Shown: positions 17,354 to 25,854 of the stretch, piece after piece
How positions within the stretch are numbered: position 1 is the stretch's first letter
How the letters are laid out: every line of letters starts with the position of its first letter
NCBI RefSeq assembly: GCF_001750165.1
Contig: NZ_CP015411.1
Span: 242,501 to 306,500, forward strand
Source: Pseudoalteromonas luteoviolacea
GTDB lineage: Bacteria > Pseudomonadota > Gammaproteobacteria > Enterobacterales > Alteromonadaceae
Direction: 5' to 3'
DNA: 64,000 nucleotides
Position numbers and translations under genes: made by a program
The notes under the pieces: generated by a model
The model's database searches: none
What the model was told of the DNA's origin: nothing
What the model saw: the letters and a program-made list of their open reading frames with translations, nothing else

Positions 17354-17866
17354 TTAGTTGGCTCTTGTCGCTTTGTGCAGATAAAAAATAGTTTCATCAC
17401 TTTTAGTCACCACCTTGCCTTTTGAATCAAATACCATCAGTTGCAGTGAATGCTCTCCGCGCTCTATATTTCGAAGCGCAAACGTAATGGTATGCTGTTT
17501 TGGGCCTGTTGGCTTACCGTCTAAAAAAAGTTGTACAGTAAAATCCTTAGCGAACCTTGGTGTGATTTGACCACTGACATAAACACTGCCTGTATTATCA
17601 CGCAATGTTTGCTTGTGATTCGGTGCAATGATGGAAGCTTTGTACTTAGGGGCTGCAGGGTTCTGTGAACTGCCAGTTAAAATGCTTGTATCCGTTGTAG
17701 GCATGGTTAAAAATTGCGTATTGATTTTAACTTCAGCAGCGCCTTTTTTGGGGGTATCTGAGTAAACCCAGTTGCCGTTTTCATCTTTCCAGCGATACAC
17801 TTTTTTGTCTGCATGGGCAGCATGGCTTGCTACACATAATATAATCACTAACCAGAGTCGACTCAC
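17354..17866 (-). CDS. DUF4124 domain-containing periplasmic protein
   Basis: This 170-residue protein has a signal peptide (MSRLWLVIILCVASHAAHA before DKK). A DUF4124 segment follows: VYRWKDENGNWVYSDTPKKGA, the typical short motif with paired Trp and DTP. The C-terminal half (about 75-165) has beta-strand character (SVYVSGQITPRFAKDFTVQL, GEHSLQLMVFDSKGKVV) resembling a small Ig-like or carbohydrate-binding-like fold. Proteins of this kind often lie between glnA and ntrBC in gammaproteobacteria; their role is not established. It is separated from glnA by a terminator and may have its own promoter. Confidence 0.85.
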   Translation of the reverse strand: MSRLWLVIILCVASHAAHADKKVYRWKDENGNWVYSDTPKKGAAEVKINTQFLTMPTTDTSILTGSSQNPAAPKYKASIIAPNHKQTLRDNTGSVYVSGQITPRFAKDFTVQLFLDGKPTGPKQHTITFALRNIERGEHSLQLMVFDSKGKVVTKSDETIFYLHKATRAN

Positions 17867-17971
17867 AGCAACCTCACTTTACAAAATAGCTCAGTACAAA
17901 AGTGCACCACCATTGTGCCAGTGTTAACACGCACAGATTAACTGTAGAGGTTTTAACACGGTTTTGCCATT

Positions 17972-17994
17972 AAAAAAGCCCGCTAAAGCGGGCT
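17972..17994 (-). terminator. glnA terminator
   Basis: Read on the minus strand: AAGCCCGCTTTAGCGGGCTT followed by TTTTA. This is a 7-bp GC-rich stem with a T tail, about 100 nt downstream of the glnA stop. Confidence 0.9.
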
Positions 17995-18095
17995 TGAGAA
18001 CACATATGATTTAAGCGCGCATTTACACTATAAAGTGCAGTGAATAGTGCGCTTTGGTATTTAACTACCTCTATCCACTGTAAATAATTTGCGAA

Positions 18096-19502
18096 TTAAA
18101 CGCTGTAGTACATTTCAAACTCAACTGGGTGAGTTGTCATGTTAAGCTTTTCAACTTCTTGAGACTTAAGTGCAATGTATGCATCGATTAGGTCGTCAGT
18201 GAATACGCCACCTTGTGTTAAGAACTCGCGGTCTGCGTCAAGTGAAGCCAAAGCTTCTTCTAGAGATGCTGCAACAGTTGGGATTTCTGCTGCTTCTTCA
18301 GCCGGTAGATCGTAAAGATCTTTATCCATTGCATCGCCAGGGTGGATTTTATTTTTAATGCCGTCAAGGCCCGCCATTAACATTGCAGAGAAAGCAAGGT
18401 AAGGGTTGGCTGTTGGGTCAGGGAAACGTACTTCGATACGACGTGCTTTCTCTGAAGGAACAACTGGGATACGGATTGAAGCCGAACGGTTACGTGCAGA
18501 GTAAGCAAGCATAACAGGTGCTTCGAAGCCAGGTACTAGACGCTTATATGAGTTAGTAGACGCGTTAGCAAATGCATTGATTGCTTTAGCATGCTTGATG
18601 ATACCGCCGATGTAGTAAAGTGCATCTTCAGATAGACCGCCATACTTGTCACCTGCGAAGATGTTTTGACCATCTTTACCTAGTGACTGGTGACAGTGCA
18701 TACCAGAACCGTTATCGCCAACAACTGGCTTAGGCATGAATGTTGCCGTTTTACCATAGTGATGCGCCATGTTGTGGATAACATACTTCATCTCTTGGAT
18801 TTCATCTGCTTTGATAACCATGGTATTGAAGCGTGTTGCGATTTCATTTTGACCCGCTGTTGCTACTTCATGGTGGTGTGCTTCAACAACTTGACCAAAC
18901 TCTTCAAGTACTAGACATGTCGCACTTCTCCAATCTTGTGAAGAATCAACAGGAGCTACTGGGAAATAACCGCCTTTAACGCCAGGACGGTGGCCAGTGT
19001 TGCCTTCGTCATAGCTCTTGTCTGAGTTCCAAGATGCTTCTTCTGCATCGATAGAGTACATAGAACCCGACATATCTGTTTTGTATTTAACATCATCGAA
19101 TAAGAAAAACTCTGGCTCCGGACCAAATAGTACAGTATCAGCAATACCTGTTGAACGCATGTAGTCTTCAGCGCGCTTAGCTACTGAACGTGGGTCACGT
19201 TCATAGCCTTGCATGGTTGCAGGCTCTAATACATCACAACGCACAATCATGGTTGTTTCTTCAGCGAATGGGTCAAGCTTAACTGTGCTTGCGTCTGGCA
19301 TTAATACCATGTCAGATTCATTAATACCTTTCCAGCCAGCAATAGATGAACCATCGAACATTTTACCGTCTTCAAAGAAGTCTTCATCGGCTTGATGATG
19401 AGGGATTGAAACGTGTTGCTCTTTACCTTTAGTGTCCGTGAAACGTAAATCTACAAACTTTACTTCATTCTCTTTAATAAAATCTAAAACCGATTGTGAC
19501 AT
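18096..19502 (-). CDS. glnA: Glutamine synthetase, type I
   Basis: GlnA makes glutamine from glutamate, ammonia and ATP. This 468-residue protein matches E. coli over its length: MFDGSSIAGWKGINESDM, the glutamate/metal site PEPEFFLFD, HHHEVATAGQNEI, HCHQSL, the ATP site region SYKRLVPGFEAPV, and the adenylylation loop KDLYDLPAEE (Tyr near 397), implying control by GlnE. RBS GGAGG lies 5 nt before the ATG. Upstream is a classical nitrogen-controlled promoter: a -24/-12 element and two NtrC boxes. It is transcribed apart from ntrBC because of a terminator downstream. Confidence 0.98.
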   Translation of the reverse strand: MSQSVLDFIKENEVKFVDLRFTDTKGKEQHVSIPHHQADEDFFEDGKMFDGSSIAGWKGINESDMVLMPDASTVKLDPFAEETTMIVRCDVLEPATMQGYERDPRSVAKRAEDYMRSTGIADTVLFGPEPEFFLFDDVKYKTDMSGSMYSIDAEEASWNSDKSYDEGNTGHRPGVKGGYFPVAPVDSSQDWRSATCLVLEEFGQVVEAHHHEVATAGQNEIATRFNTMVIKADEIQEMKYVIHNMAHHYGKTATFMPKPVVGDNGSGMHCHQSLGKDGQNIFAGDKYGGLSEDALYYIGGIIKHAKAINAFANASTNSYKRLVPGFEAPVMLAYSARNRSASIRIPVVPSEKARRIEVRFPDPTANPYLAFSAMLMAGLDGIKNKIHPGDAMDKDLYDLPAEEAAEIPTVAASLEEALASLDADREFLTQGGVFTDDLIDAYIALKSQEVEKLNMTTHPVEFEMYYSV

Positions 19503-19561
19503 GTGTCCTCCGACTCGTGGGTTATTTTTTGCTGCAATGATTTGCTTAACTGTGTCCTGTT

Positions 19562-19579
19562 AAGCGTGATCTGTGCCAA
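19562..19579 (-). promoter_or_regulatory. Sigma-54 promoter of glnA
   Basis: On the minus strand TTGGCACAGATCACGCTT closely matches E. coli glnAp2 (TTGGCACAGATTTCGCTT), with the -24 GG and -12 GC correctly spaced. It lies about 60 nt upstream of the glnA start codon. Confidence 0.9.
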
Positions 19580-19652
19580 AAATATAAGTTTATGAAATTA
19601 ATGTGTTATTTTGTTTTTAGATGTTGGTTAAGCGCATATTGACCTAAATCAG

Positions 19653-19689
19653 TGCACCAATAAAGCGCATTCTGCACTAATTTGGTGCA
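19653..19689. promoter_or_regulatory. Two NtrC enhancer sites upstream of glnA
   Basis: A strong site TGCACTAATTTGGTGCA lies at 19673-19689 and a weaker one, TGCACCAATAAAGCGCA, at 19653-19669, 20 bp apart (two helical turns). They sit about 75-110 bp upstream of the -24/-12 element, the expected position for cooperative NtrC binding. Confidence 0.88.
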
Positions 19690-19707
19690 ATGTTTGAGAG
19701 TGTGAAG

Positions 19708-19731
19708 AGAGTGGCTTATTGCAGCCACTCT
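19708..19731 (-). terminator. Hairpin at the end of the efflux operon
   Basis: AGAGTGGCT and AGCCACTCT form a perfect 9-bp stem with loop TATTGC. It overlaps the stop codon of the small membrane ORF, marking a likely 3' end of that transcript. The T content after it is low. Confidence 0.6.
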
Positions 19732-19931
19732 AGTATGTTAAGTACATATAAAAATGCAGGGCTAGTATGGTTTAGTCGGTAGAGTTCGCAGCATTCATTA
19801 ACCAAGCATAGACCAGTTATACTTCCTATGGAAAATAAAAATAAACCAGCCGCCACAGCAAGCCATAAGCAACATCTCAGGAAGGAAATTATCATGATAT
19901 TGCATTCTGGTTGACGGCTGGTTTGAGACAT
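19716..19931 (-). CDS. Small membrane protein, unknown function (last gene of efflux operon)
   Basis: This frame of about 71 residues starts at ATG 19931, 2 nt after the stop of the ABC permease. AAAAGG lies 9 nt upstream, inside the permease gene. A single hydrophobic helix (CLWLAVAAGLFLFSIGSITG) is followed by a Cys-rich segment (CLVNECCELY). The frame stays open upstream into the permease gene, but the coupled ATG is more plausible. The hairpin at its stop codon supports its being part of the operon. No family is recognised and it could still be a chance frame. Confidence 0.45.
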   Translation of the reverse strand: MSQTSRQPECNIMIISFLRCCLWLAVAAGLFLFSIGSITGLCLVNECCELYRLNHTSPAFLYVLNILEWLQ

Positions 19932-19933
19932 GG

Positions 19934-22375
19934 CTAGGCGCCTTTTAGCGCGTATTGCGCTGGCTGGCGTATGATTGTCCATGCAGACAAAATGGTGATA
20001 GCAACTACAAGACTAGCAATCAATGCAACAGGGATTAGCCAGCTCCATACACTCATCATTTGCATCATTGGCGTCGAAGCTGCACTTAGATAGCCGATAA
20101 ATAATACGCTGGTGGATGCGATGACTGCGATAAAGAACGGTTGCATGTTTTCAGTCAGTACTAATTTGAAAATTGCCATGGGCGTCGCACCGATTGACAT
20201 TCTGATACCTAGTTCATAGCGTCTTAGCGCAATCGCATAGTTAAATACCCCATAGATTCCGATACCAGCAAGTACTACTGCCACTAAAGACAGTACGATA
20301 GTAAAAATACTTGCGACACGTTGAGCTTTGAGGTGAGACGAAAGAATTTGCTCCGTAGTTTGCAAATCATAGACACGGATCTGTGAGTGGACTTGTGCTA
20401 ATAAGTCATTAATACCTTGTCGAGAAAGCTGTGCATTTGGTTTTGTTTCCAAAACAATAATCGGGTACATGGTATTCACTCGGGGTCGGTAAATACGAGA
20501 AATTGGTTGCTGGTTTGGCAGATTTAAATTATTTACTACACCTACCACAGTGATTGGGTCGCTAGAATTTCGAGCATACAATTTGGCGCCAATAGGTGCT
20601 TGTCCTGAAGCTTTGATTATATCGGCCATAAATTCGTTGATAATCACAACCGGTGCGCTATCTCTAGCTTCTGCATCGGTAAAGTGGCGTCCTTGAGTTA
20701 AGGTCAAACCGAATGTTTCAAAATAGACACGAGTGCCCCATACTCGCTTGTGCGTCACTATGGGTTTATCCATACCAGGCTCTAATTGTGAGTGATATGA
20801 CGTGAATTGCTCTAACCAGTATGAGATGGGTGGATAGCTGCCGACACCTGCACGCACTATGTCACTGTGTTGGTTTAGTCGCTCTGTTGCTTCTAATACG
20901 AGCGCTGCACGTTGCTGTGTAGACATTTCATTGAGTAAAGTCCCTAGGTTGAGCGCGATTTGCGACGTATTGTCGGTATTGATATGGGTAGGTGCGGTGA
21001 GCTGTGCCCAGCTTTGTTTGAAAATGCTGACACATAATACAAGCAGTGAGATACAAAAGAACACTTGTAATGATACCAATACTTGACGTGTGCGTTTTGA
21101 AACTTGTACGCCAGACCCTTTACCACTACTTTGCAATGCGCCAATAATGGCATTGTAATTGAGCTGCTTACTGACGACCCAAGCAAGTGTAAAATTCAAA
21201 ATTAAGGTCAATGCAATGGCGAATAGCACGGTATTTAGGTTGAGGCTCAATTCGTCTAAACGTGCAAGTGGGCCCGCATACCCTGCTTTTAATAAGCTTA
21301 AGATAATACTTACTACACCAGTTGCGATGATAAGTGCCGCAACAAATAATATCGATAATTCGACCAAGACTTGTTTAAATAAGTGGTGAGGCTGTGCGCC
21401 TAACGCAGCTTGAATAGCAAACGCTCGTTGCTGTTCAACCGCACGAGATAATACCAAGTTACCGATGTTACTGAGGGCGATAAGTAGCAAGACTACACTG
21501 CCCGCAAGCATCATCACGCTAGTATTGCCTGCGTCGCCAATAATGCGGTCGCGATACGTGGTAAAGCGCCATTTAACACGAGTATTTGCCACGGTGGGGC
21601 TATCTGCAACAGCAGCAGGGTAGCGTGCCATTACCCAGTTGTTGAGTGCCAGCTGAGTTCGGTTGATATCCGCATCTTTCGATAATTTACCCACCAAATG
21701 TACTTGGTTAGAAGAAAAGGTCCATAATGGCTCCTGTGTATCTCGGTAGTCGTAAGGCAACCAAATATCGGTGCGCCAAGTGGGAGTCGCTAATACTGGC
21801 TCTGCAAAGTGCTCAGCAGTTACCCCGACGATAATGAAACTGATGCCTTTAAAAGTGACAGAACGATAAAGTACGTCACTGCTGCCACTGAAATGTGTTT
21901 GCCAGACATCGTAAGAGATAATCGCAACAGGTTGATTGCTGTTCAGCCCTTCATCTTCATTAAAGTGACGTCCCAATGCGAGGGGAGCATCAACAATTTG
22001 CATAAATTCAGGCGTAATAGCTCCGGTATTAAAAGTAGGGCTGTTTGGCAAACTTTGCTCAACATCAATGCTAATGTTGTGCAATGCTAAAGTTTCTATG
22101 CCGGGGTGCTGATCTTTGTAAGCTTCTATAGCGCCTAAAAAGGGTAAATAGTTTTCACGCTTTACTTCTCCATCTGCTGCCAATAGTTGGCCTTGCACCA
22201 AGACTAGCCTGTCTTGATCTGGGTAAGGCAGTGGGGCTGCGATAATTTGGTAGTTTAAATTGTACATGGCCACCATCACGCCTAATGTAATGCCTAAAGT
22301 CATGACAATGGTGAGGGCATAGCTTTTTACTTTTGCTAAGCTTTTTAGAGCGATTGATAAATTGTGTTTCAACAT
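19934..22375 (-). CDS. ABC transporter permease, FtsX/MacB type
   Basis: This 813-residue inner-membrane protein begins MLKHNLSIALKSLAKVKSYALTIV with its first helix, then a periplasmic MacB-like domain (about 50-270). Three helices follow near 280-400, where the FtsX core is readable (LLLIALSNIGNLVLSRAVEQ, QRAFAIQAALGA). A second periplasmic domain (about 450-660) and another FtsX core (VVLAGIGIYGVFNYAIALRRYELGIRMSIGATP) complete it. The duplicated layout is that of long MacB-like permeases that act mechanically with a periplasmic adaptor. It is preceded by its ATPase (12-nt gap) and the HlyD adaptor. Substrate unknown; a peptide or antimicrobial compound is possible. Confidence 0.88.
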   Translation of the reverse strand: MLKHNLSIALKSLAKVKSYALTIVMTLGITLGVMVAMYNLNYQIIAAPLPYPDQDRLVLVQGQLLAADGEVKRENYLPFLGAIEAYKDQHPGIETLALHNISIDVEQSLPNSPTFNTGAITPEFMQIVDAPLALGRHFNEDEGLNSNQPVAIISYDVWQTHFSGSSDVLYRSVTFKGISFIIVGVTAEHFAEPVLATPTWRTDIWLPYDYRDTQEPLWTFSSNQVHLVGKLSKDADINRTQLALNNWVMARYPAAVADSPTVANTRVKWRFTTYRDRIIGDAGNTSVMMLAGSVVLLLIALSNIGNLVLSRAVEQQRAFAIQAALGAQPHHLFKQVLVELSILFVAALIIATGVVSIILSLLKAGYAGPLARLDELSLNLNTVLFAIALTLILNFTLAWVVSKQLNYNAIIGALQSSGKGSGVQVSKRTRQVLVSLQVFFCISLLVLCVSIFKQSWAQLTAPTHINTDNTSQIALNLGTLLNEMSTQQRAALVLEATERLNQHSDIVRAGVGSYPPISYWLEQFTSYHSQLEPGMDKPIVTHKRVWGTRVYFETFGLTLTQGRHFTDAEARDSAPVVIINEFMADIIKASGQAPIGAKLYARNSSDPITVVGVVNNLNLPNQQPISRIYRPRVNTMYPIIVLETKPNAQLSRQGINDLLAQVHSQIRVYDLQTTEQILSSHLKAQRVASIFTIVLSLVAVVLAGIGIYGVFNYAIALRRYELGIRMSIGATPMAIFKLVLTENMQPFFIAVIASTSVLFIGYLSAASTPMMQMMSVWSWLIPVALIASLVVAITILSAWTIIRQPAQYALKGA

Positions 22376-22387
22376 AATGACACCTAC

Positions 22388-23119
22388 CTACTGTGCAAGT
22401 GGAACTTCAAATGTATGTTTAGGGTCGCTATGCTCTTCACTGTCGATGATCTTGCCATCGAGCAAATGGAGTTGTCGAGTGGCCATATCGGCATAGCGTG
22501 GGTCGTGTGTCACCATGCATAAGGTGGTGCCTTCTGCATTGAGTTGTTGCAACATGGCCATTACGGCATCACCATTAATTGAATCTAGGTTGCCAGTCGG
22601 CTCATCAACTAGCAACATGCTAGGCTCGCCAACGAGTGCTCTGGCAATCGCAATTCGTTGTTGTTGACCACCAGAAAGTTGGTTAGGTTTGTGGCTTGCA
22701 CGATGACTCATATCTACTTTGGCGAGGCAGGTTTCCACAGCCCGTTTTATTTGCGCTTCGGGCATAGGATCTTTTCGATATCTCAGCGGCAGTGCCACGT
22801 TGTCATAGACCGACAGTTCATCAATCAGATTAAATGATTGAAATATGAAGCCGACTTTCTCATTGCGAATGTATGCTGATTGCGCCAATGTTAGCTGGCT
22901 GACTTCTTCACCTTCAATTTGATACTGTCCGGAACTGGGCATATCTAATAGTCCTAGAATGGACAGCAAGGTAGACTTACCGCAGCCAGAGGGGCCACAA
23001 ATTGACACAAAGTCACCGCGATAAATGGTTAAATCTATACCTCTTAGTGCATGTGTTTCCATTTCTTCAGTGCTGAATACCTTAGTCACACCAGACATTG
23101 TTAGTACGCTTTCTTTCAT
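22388..23119 (-). CDS. ABC transporter ATP-binding protein, LolD/MacB type
   Basis: This 243-residue ATPase has Walker A GPSGCGKST near 40-48, Q-loop FQSFNLIDELSVYDNV, signature LSGGQQQR near 146, Walker B MLLVDEPTGNLD and switch His in VTHDP. The DNLDS-type ending after Walker B is characteristic of the MacB/LolD/FtsE branch that powers FtsX-fold permeases. RBS AAGGAA precedes the ATG. It lies between the HlyD adaptor and the permease in one transcript. Confidence 0.93.
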   Translation of the reverse strand: MKESVLTMSGVTKVFSTEEMETHALRGIDLTIYRGDFVSICGPSGCGKSTLLSILGLLDMPSSGQYQIEGEEVSQLTLAQSAYIRNEKVGFIFQSFNLIDELSVYDNVALPLRYRKDPMPEAQIKRAVETCLAKVDMSHRASHKPNQLSGGQQQRIAIARALVGEPSMLLVDEPTGNLDSINGDAVMAMLQQLNAEGTTLCMVTHDPRYADMATRQLHLLDGKIIDSEEHSDPKHTFEVPLAQ

Positions 23120-23153
23120 ATTTAATTCCTTTCTTTAATTCTTATTATTGAGT

Positions 23154-24401
23154 TCAAAGCAATGTGATGGTTTTATGTTCACTGTGCTGCGTCATGTCAG
23201 ACAGGATAACGCTTTGATTTTCTTGTATGCCTTGCAGAATCTGTAAATGTCGCCCGGCGTCTTCGCCGAATCGTACTGTGGTCGCAACAGCTTGCTCCCC
23301 TTTGATGATGTAAAGCTCGGTTGCGCTATGTGCTTGCTTATTTGCTGGACGCTCTACATATAAAGCGTTGTTTAACTGATTCGTGAGGATTTCAGCTTCT
23401 ACGCTTAATTCTGGCCTTGCAGACTCAGGTACACCTTCAGTAAATGACAGCTCCACTTCGATGGTGCCATCCTGTACTTGTGGTGTGATCCGAGTGACGG
23501 CTGCGGGTACGCGTTCACGGCGAGTATCAATGACGGCTGTTTGCCCGACTTTGATTTGCTCTGCTTTCGACTGTGGTACACGGATCAGGGCCTGTAAGTC
23601 CGAGTTGCTACCTACCTGCGCTAGTTCTTGGCCAGCCGACACGCTTTGCCCAAGTTCAACGGCTAGGCGCTGGATGGTGCCGCTGATCCCAGCAGTGACT
23701 TCGAGTTGTTGAGCACGTTGTTCTAGACGTGCTAAGTTTGAGCGCGCTTGGTTTACCTGCTGTTGAGATATTTCAATGTCCTCTTGGTGTAACTGTGCTA
23801 ACTGGGTGATCCGTTGGCGTTGTAGTTCAGAACGCGCACCTAGCTGTTGTTCTTCCAGCTCTGCAGTTTGCACATCTATTGCTGGGATAACACCTTGATC
23901 ACGAAGCACTTGCTGTGCTTGGCGACGCAGTACTAGTGATTGGTATTCACTCTCTAATTGAGCTTGCGTCGCTTTTTCTGACAAGCGCTCTCGCTGGTTG
24001 GCAAGTCTTTGACGACGCAAATTGGCCGCCTGTTCTTCAAGTGCCATACGTGCAGTCTCAATGGACTGTTTTAGATCGGGATCTTGCATTCTTAGAATGA
24101 CCGAGTCAGGAGTAACAACTGCGCCTGGACGTAGCAGTATTTCACTGACAGTAGCACTACTTTGTGCGGTTAACAGCTTTTGTTGGTTGGAGCGTAGAAC
24201 GCCATATCCATCCACTTGGATAGCTAAATCACCCCTCTGTACTTTTGCGACAATTAAGCTGTTCTGTTGCAAGCTGGTGGAGCTAGGTGATGAAGTGAAA
24301 TGAAATACACCGCCTAGCACAGAGCCACAAACGATCATAGCCGTGATTTTTCTCTTAAGAGAATGCTTTGGTGTGATTGTTTTTGATTTTACGACGTCCA
24401 T
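23154..24401 (-). CDS. HlyD-family periplasmic adaptor (membrane fusion protein)
   Basis: This 415-residue protein has one N-terminal membrane anchor (about 18-34, KITAMIVCGSVLGGVFHF). A split lipoyl/barrel-sandwich domain follows (VQRGDLAIQVDGYGVL ... GISGTIQRLAVELGQSVSAGQELAQVG), with a long coiled-coil hairpin between (about 110-235, rich in Gln, Arg and Leu), then a beta-barrel domain. This is the adaptor of a tripartite efflux or secretion system, linking the FtsX-type pump to an outer-membrane channel that is not encoded nearby. It is the first gene of the operon and lies directly behind a sigma-54-type promoter. Confidence 0.9.
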   Translation of the reverse strand: MDVVKSKTITPKHSLKRKITAMIVCGSVLGGVFHFTSSPSSTSLQQNSLIVAKVQRGDLAIQVDGYGVLRSNQQKLLTAQSSATVSEILLRPGAVVTPDSVILRMQDPDLKQSIETARMALEEQAANLRRQRLANQRERLSEKATQAQLESEYQSLVLRRQAQQVLRDQGVIPAIDVQTAELEEQQLGARSELQRQRITQLAQLHQEDIEISQQQVNQARSNLARLEQRAQQLEVTAGISGTIQRLAVELGQSVSAGQELAQVGSNSDLQALIRVPQSKAEQIKVGQTAVIDTRRERVPAAVTRITPQVQDGTIEVELSFTEGVPESARPELSVEAEILTNQLNNALYVERPANKQAHSATELYIIKGEQAVATTVRFGEDAGRHLQILQGIQENQSVILSDMTQHSEHKTITLL

Positions 24402-24439
24402 ATGTATCTTTAATTATTTATTGATGATGCAAAGGATAG

Positions 24440-24455
24440 AGCAATCCATATGCCA
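24440..24455 (-). promoter_or_regulatory. Sigma-54 promoter of the HlyD/ABC efflux operon
   Basis: On the minus strand TGGCATATGGATTGCT fits the -24/-12 consensus TGGCAy-N5-TTGCw with exact spacing, 38 nt upstream of the HlyD start codon. The gene pair just upstream encodes a sigma-54-dependent response regulator and its kinase, so control of this operon by that pair is very likely. Confidence 0.82.
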
Positions 24456-24510
24456 AAACTTAACCGTATGTTTTTATTTGTTTTTTATGTTTTTGGGCGA
24501 TTGAGAAAAC

Positions 24511-24540
24511 AAAGCAAGGTCCGAAACCGGACTTTGCTTT
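24511..24540 (-). terminator. Terminator after the histidine kinase gene
   Basis: AAAGCAA-G-GTCCG, loop AAAC, CGGAC-T-TTGCTTT: a 13-pair stem with one G-T pair. On the minus strand it is followed by GTTTTC. It lies 16 nt past the kinase stop and upstream of the sigma-54 promoter, so the two transcripts are separate. Confidence 0.75.
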
Positions 24541-24555
24541 ATTAAATTCGGACGC

Positions 24556-25854
24556 TTAGTGAGTGGGTTGCACTAATGTGATAAAGGCGCTGGCGCCGCG
24601 TTGGCCATCAGCACGATTAACTAATTGCAATTGACCGTTCATTTGCTCCGTCAGGTGCTGGCATAACATTAAACCGATACCTTCACCATGTTCTTTAGTT
24701 GAATAAAAAGGCACAAACAGGTTATCGGTGTTAATGAGGCCATGACCATTGTCTGTTAAACAAATTGTCGCAGTGCGATTTTTGAGTTTCAGTGATAACG
24801 TGAGTTGAGGTCTGTCTGAGCAGGCTTCCAGTGCATTTTTAGTTAAATTGATAAGCACTTGTTTGAGTAACGTCACATCGCAATTGAGCGTGAGGTGTTG
24901 ACCCTCTAGTTGCCAATTTGCCTGTGGAAATAAGGCGCTGAGTTCTATGCAAAGCTGCGAAAAAGGCTGCTCTGTGGCCTTTACCGTGACACTTTGTTGC
25001 AGTTGTGCATAGCGCTTAACAAACTCAGCCAGATGCTCACAGCGCTCTACTATAATATCAAAAGCAGCACTATCTCGCTCATTGCTTGCCCTATGCCGAA
25101 GTCTCTCTAGCATGGTACTGACAGGGGTTAAGGAATTGCGTATCTCATGGCTAATGACCCTTATCAAGCGCTGCCATGCTTTAAGCTCTTGCTCTCTCAA
25201 CGCAATTTGAATGTCCGTCATGACCAACAAATGATAGGTATGGCCGTTGTGGTTAAAGTTACTGTGACGTACTTGCCAGCGTTGTTGGCGTTTTTCATCT
25301 GTGAAATGCCAATCTGGTTGGTTGCCTAAACCGAGTCGTGCAGCGCTGGTAAAGCGTAAGGTTTGCCAAGGTTGATTGAATAATGTTGTGCATGCTTGGT
25401 TGCCAAAGCTCAGTTGTAGACGTTCGTCAAACACTAAAATAGGCGTGTTCAATTGCTTAACAAGACGAAGTAGTAAGAAAGAGTCCTTATCTTCATTGTT
25501 TTTTGAAGTGAGTAAGTCATTACTTAGTTTGTTCAGTTGGTGATGAAAGTCACCAATCACACCTGTGGTAAAGCGTGCTTTAGCTTGCTGGCTAAAATCT
25601 CGATTTTGGCAAGACTCAAGCTGGGTTGTACTGCGTAAATATGAGGACTTCACCTGTACAATAACTCGATGGAATAGCCAAATAGTTGTGATAATCCACG
25701 TGACTAAACTTCCGAGAGTTACTATGTTAAAAATAGGCTTTGGCTGAGAAAAGCCAAACTGCCAGCAAACAAAAAGCAAGCTGATTTGAATGAGCATTAA
25801 CAGTAGGCACTGCCGTTTCCAAAAGCTCTCTAAGCTATTATTCTGCAAAGGCAT
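24556..25854 (-). CDS. Membrane sensor histidine kinase (NtrY-like)
   Basis: This 432-residue kinase has two N-terminal membrane helices (LLLMLIQISLLFVCWQFGF and FNIVTLGSLVTWIITTIWLF) with only a short periplasmic turn. A cytoplasmic linker, a PAS-like segment (LDTPILVFDERLQLSFGNQA region), the H-box VISHEIRNSLTPVSTML and ATPase boxes (NLTKNALEAC, LTDNGHGL, GEGIGLMLCQ) follow. The nearly absent periplasmic domain suggests sensing within the membrane or by the transporter, as in some antimicrobial-peptide systems; this is inference. Its start overlaps the 3' end of the response regulator gene by 17 nt, so translation is coupled. Confidence 0.88.
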   Translation of the reverse strand: MPLQNNSLESFWKRQCLLLMLIQISLLFVCWQFGFSQPKPIFNIVTLGSLVTWIITTIWLFHRVIVQVKSSYLRSTTQLESCQNRDFSQQAKARFTTGVIGDFHHQLNKLSNDLLTSKNNEDKDSFLLLRLVKQLNTPILVFDERLQLSFGNQACTTLFNQPWQTLRFTSAARLGLGNQPDWHFTDEKRQQRWQVRHSNFNHNGHTYHLLVMTDIQIALREQELKAWQRLIRVISHEIRNSLTPVSTMLERLRHRASNERDSAAFDIIVERCEHLAEFVKRYAQLQQSVTVKATEQPFSQLCIELSALFPQANWQLEGQHLTLNCDVTLLKQVLINLTKNALEACSDRPQLTLSLKLKNRTATICLTDNGHGLINTDNLFVPFYSTKEHGEGIGLMLCQHLTEQMNGQLQLVNRADGQRGASAFITLVQPTH

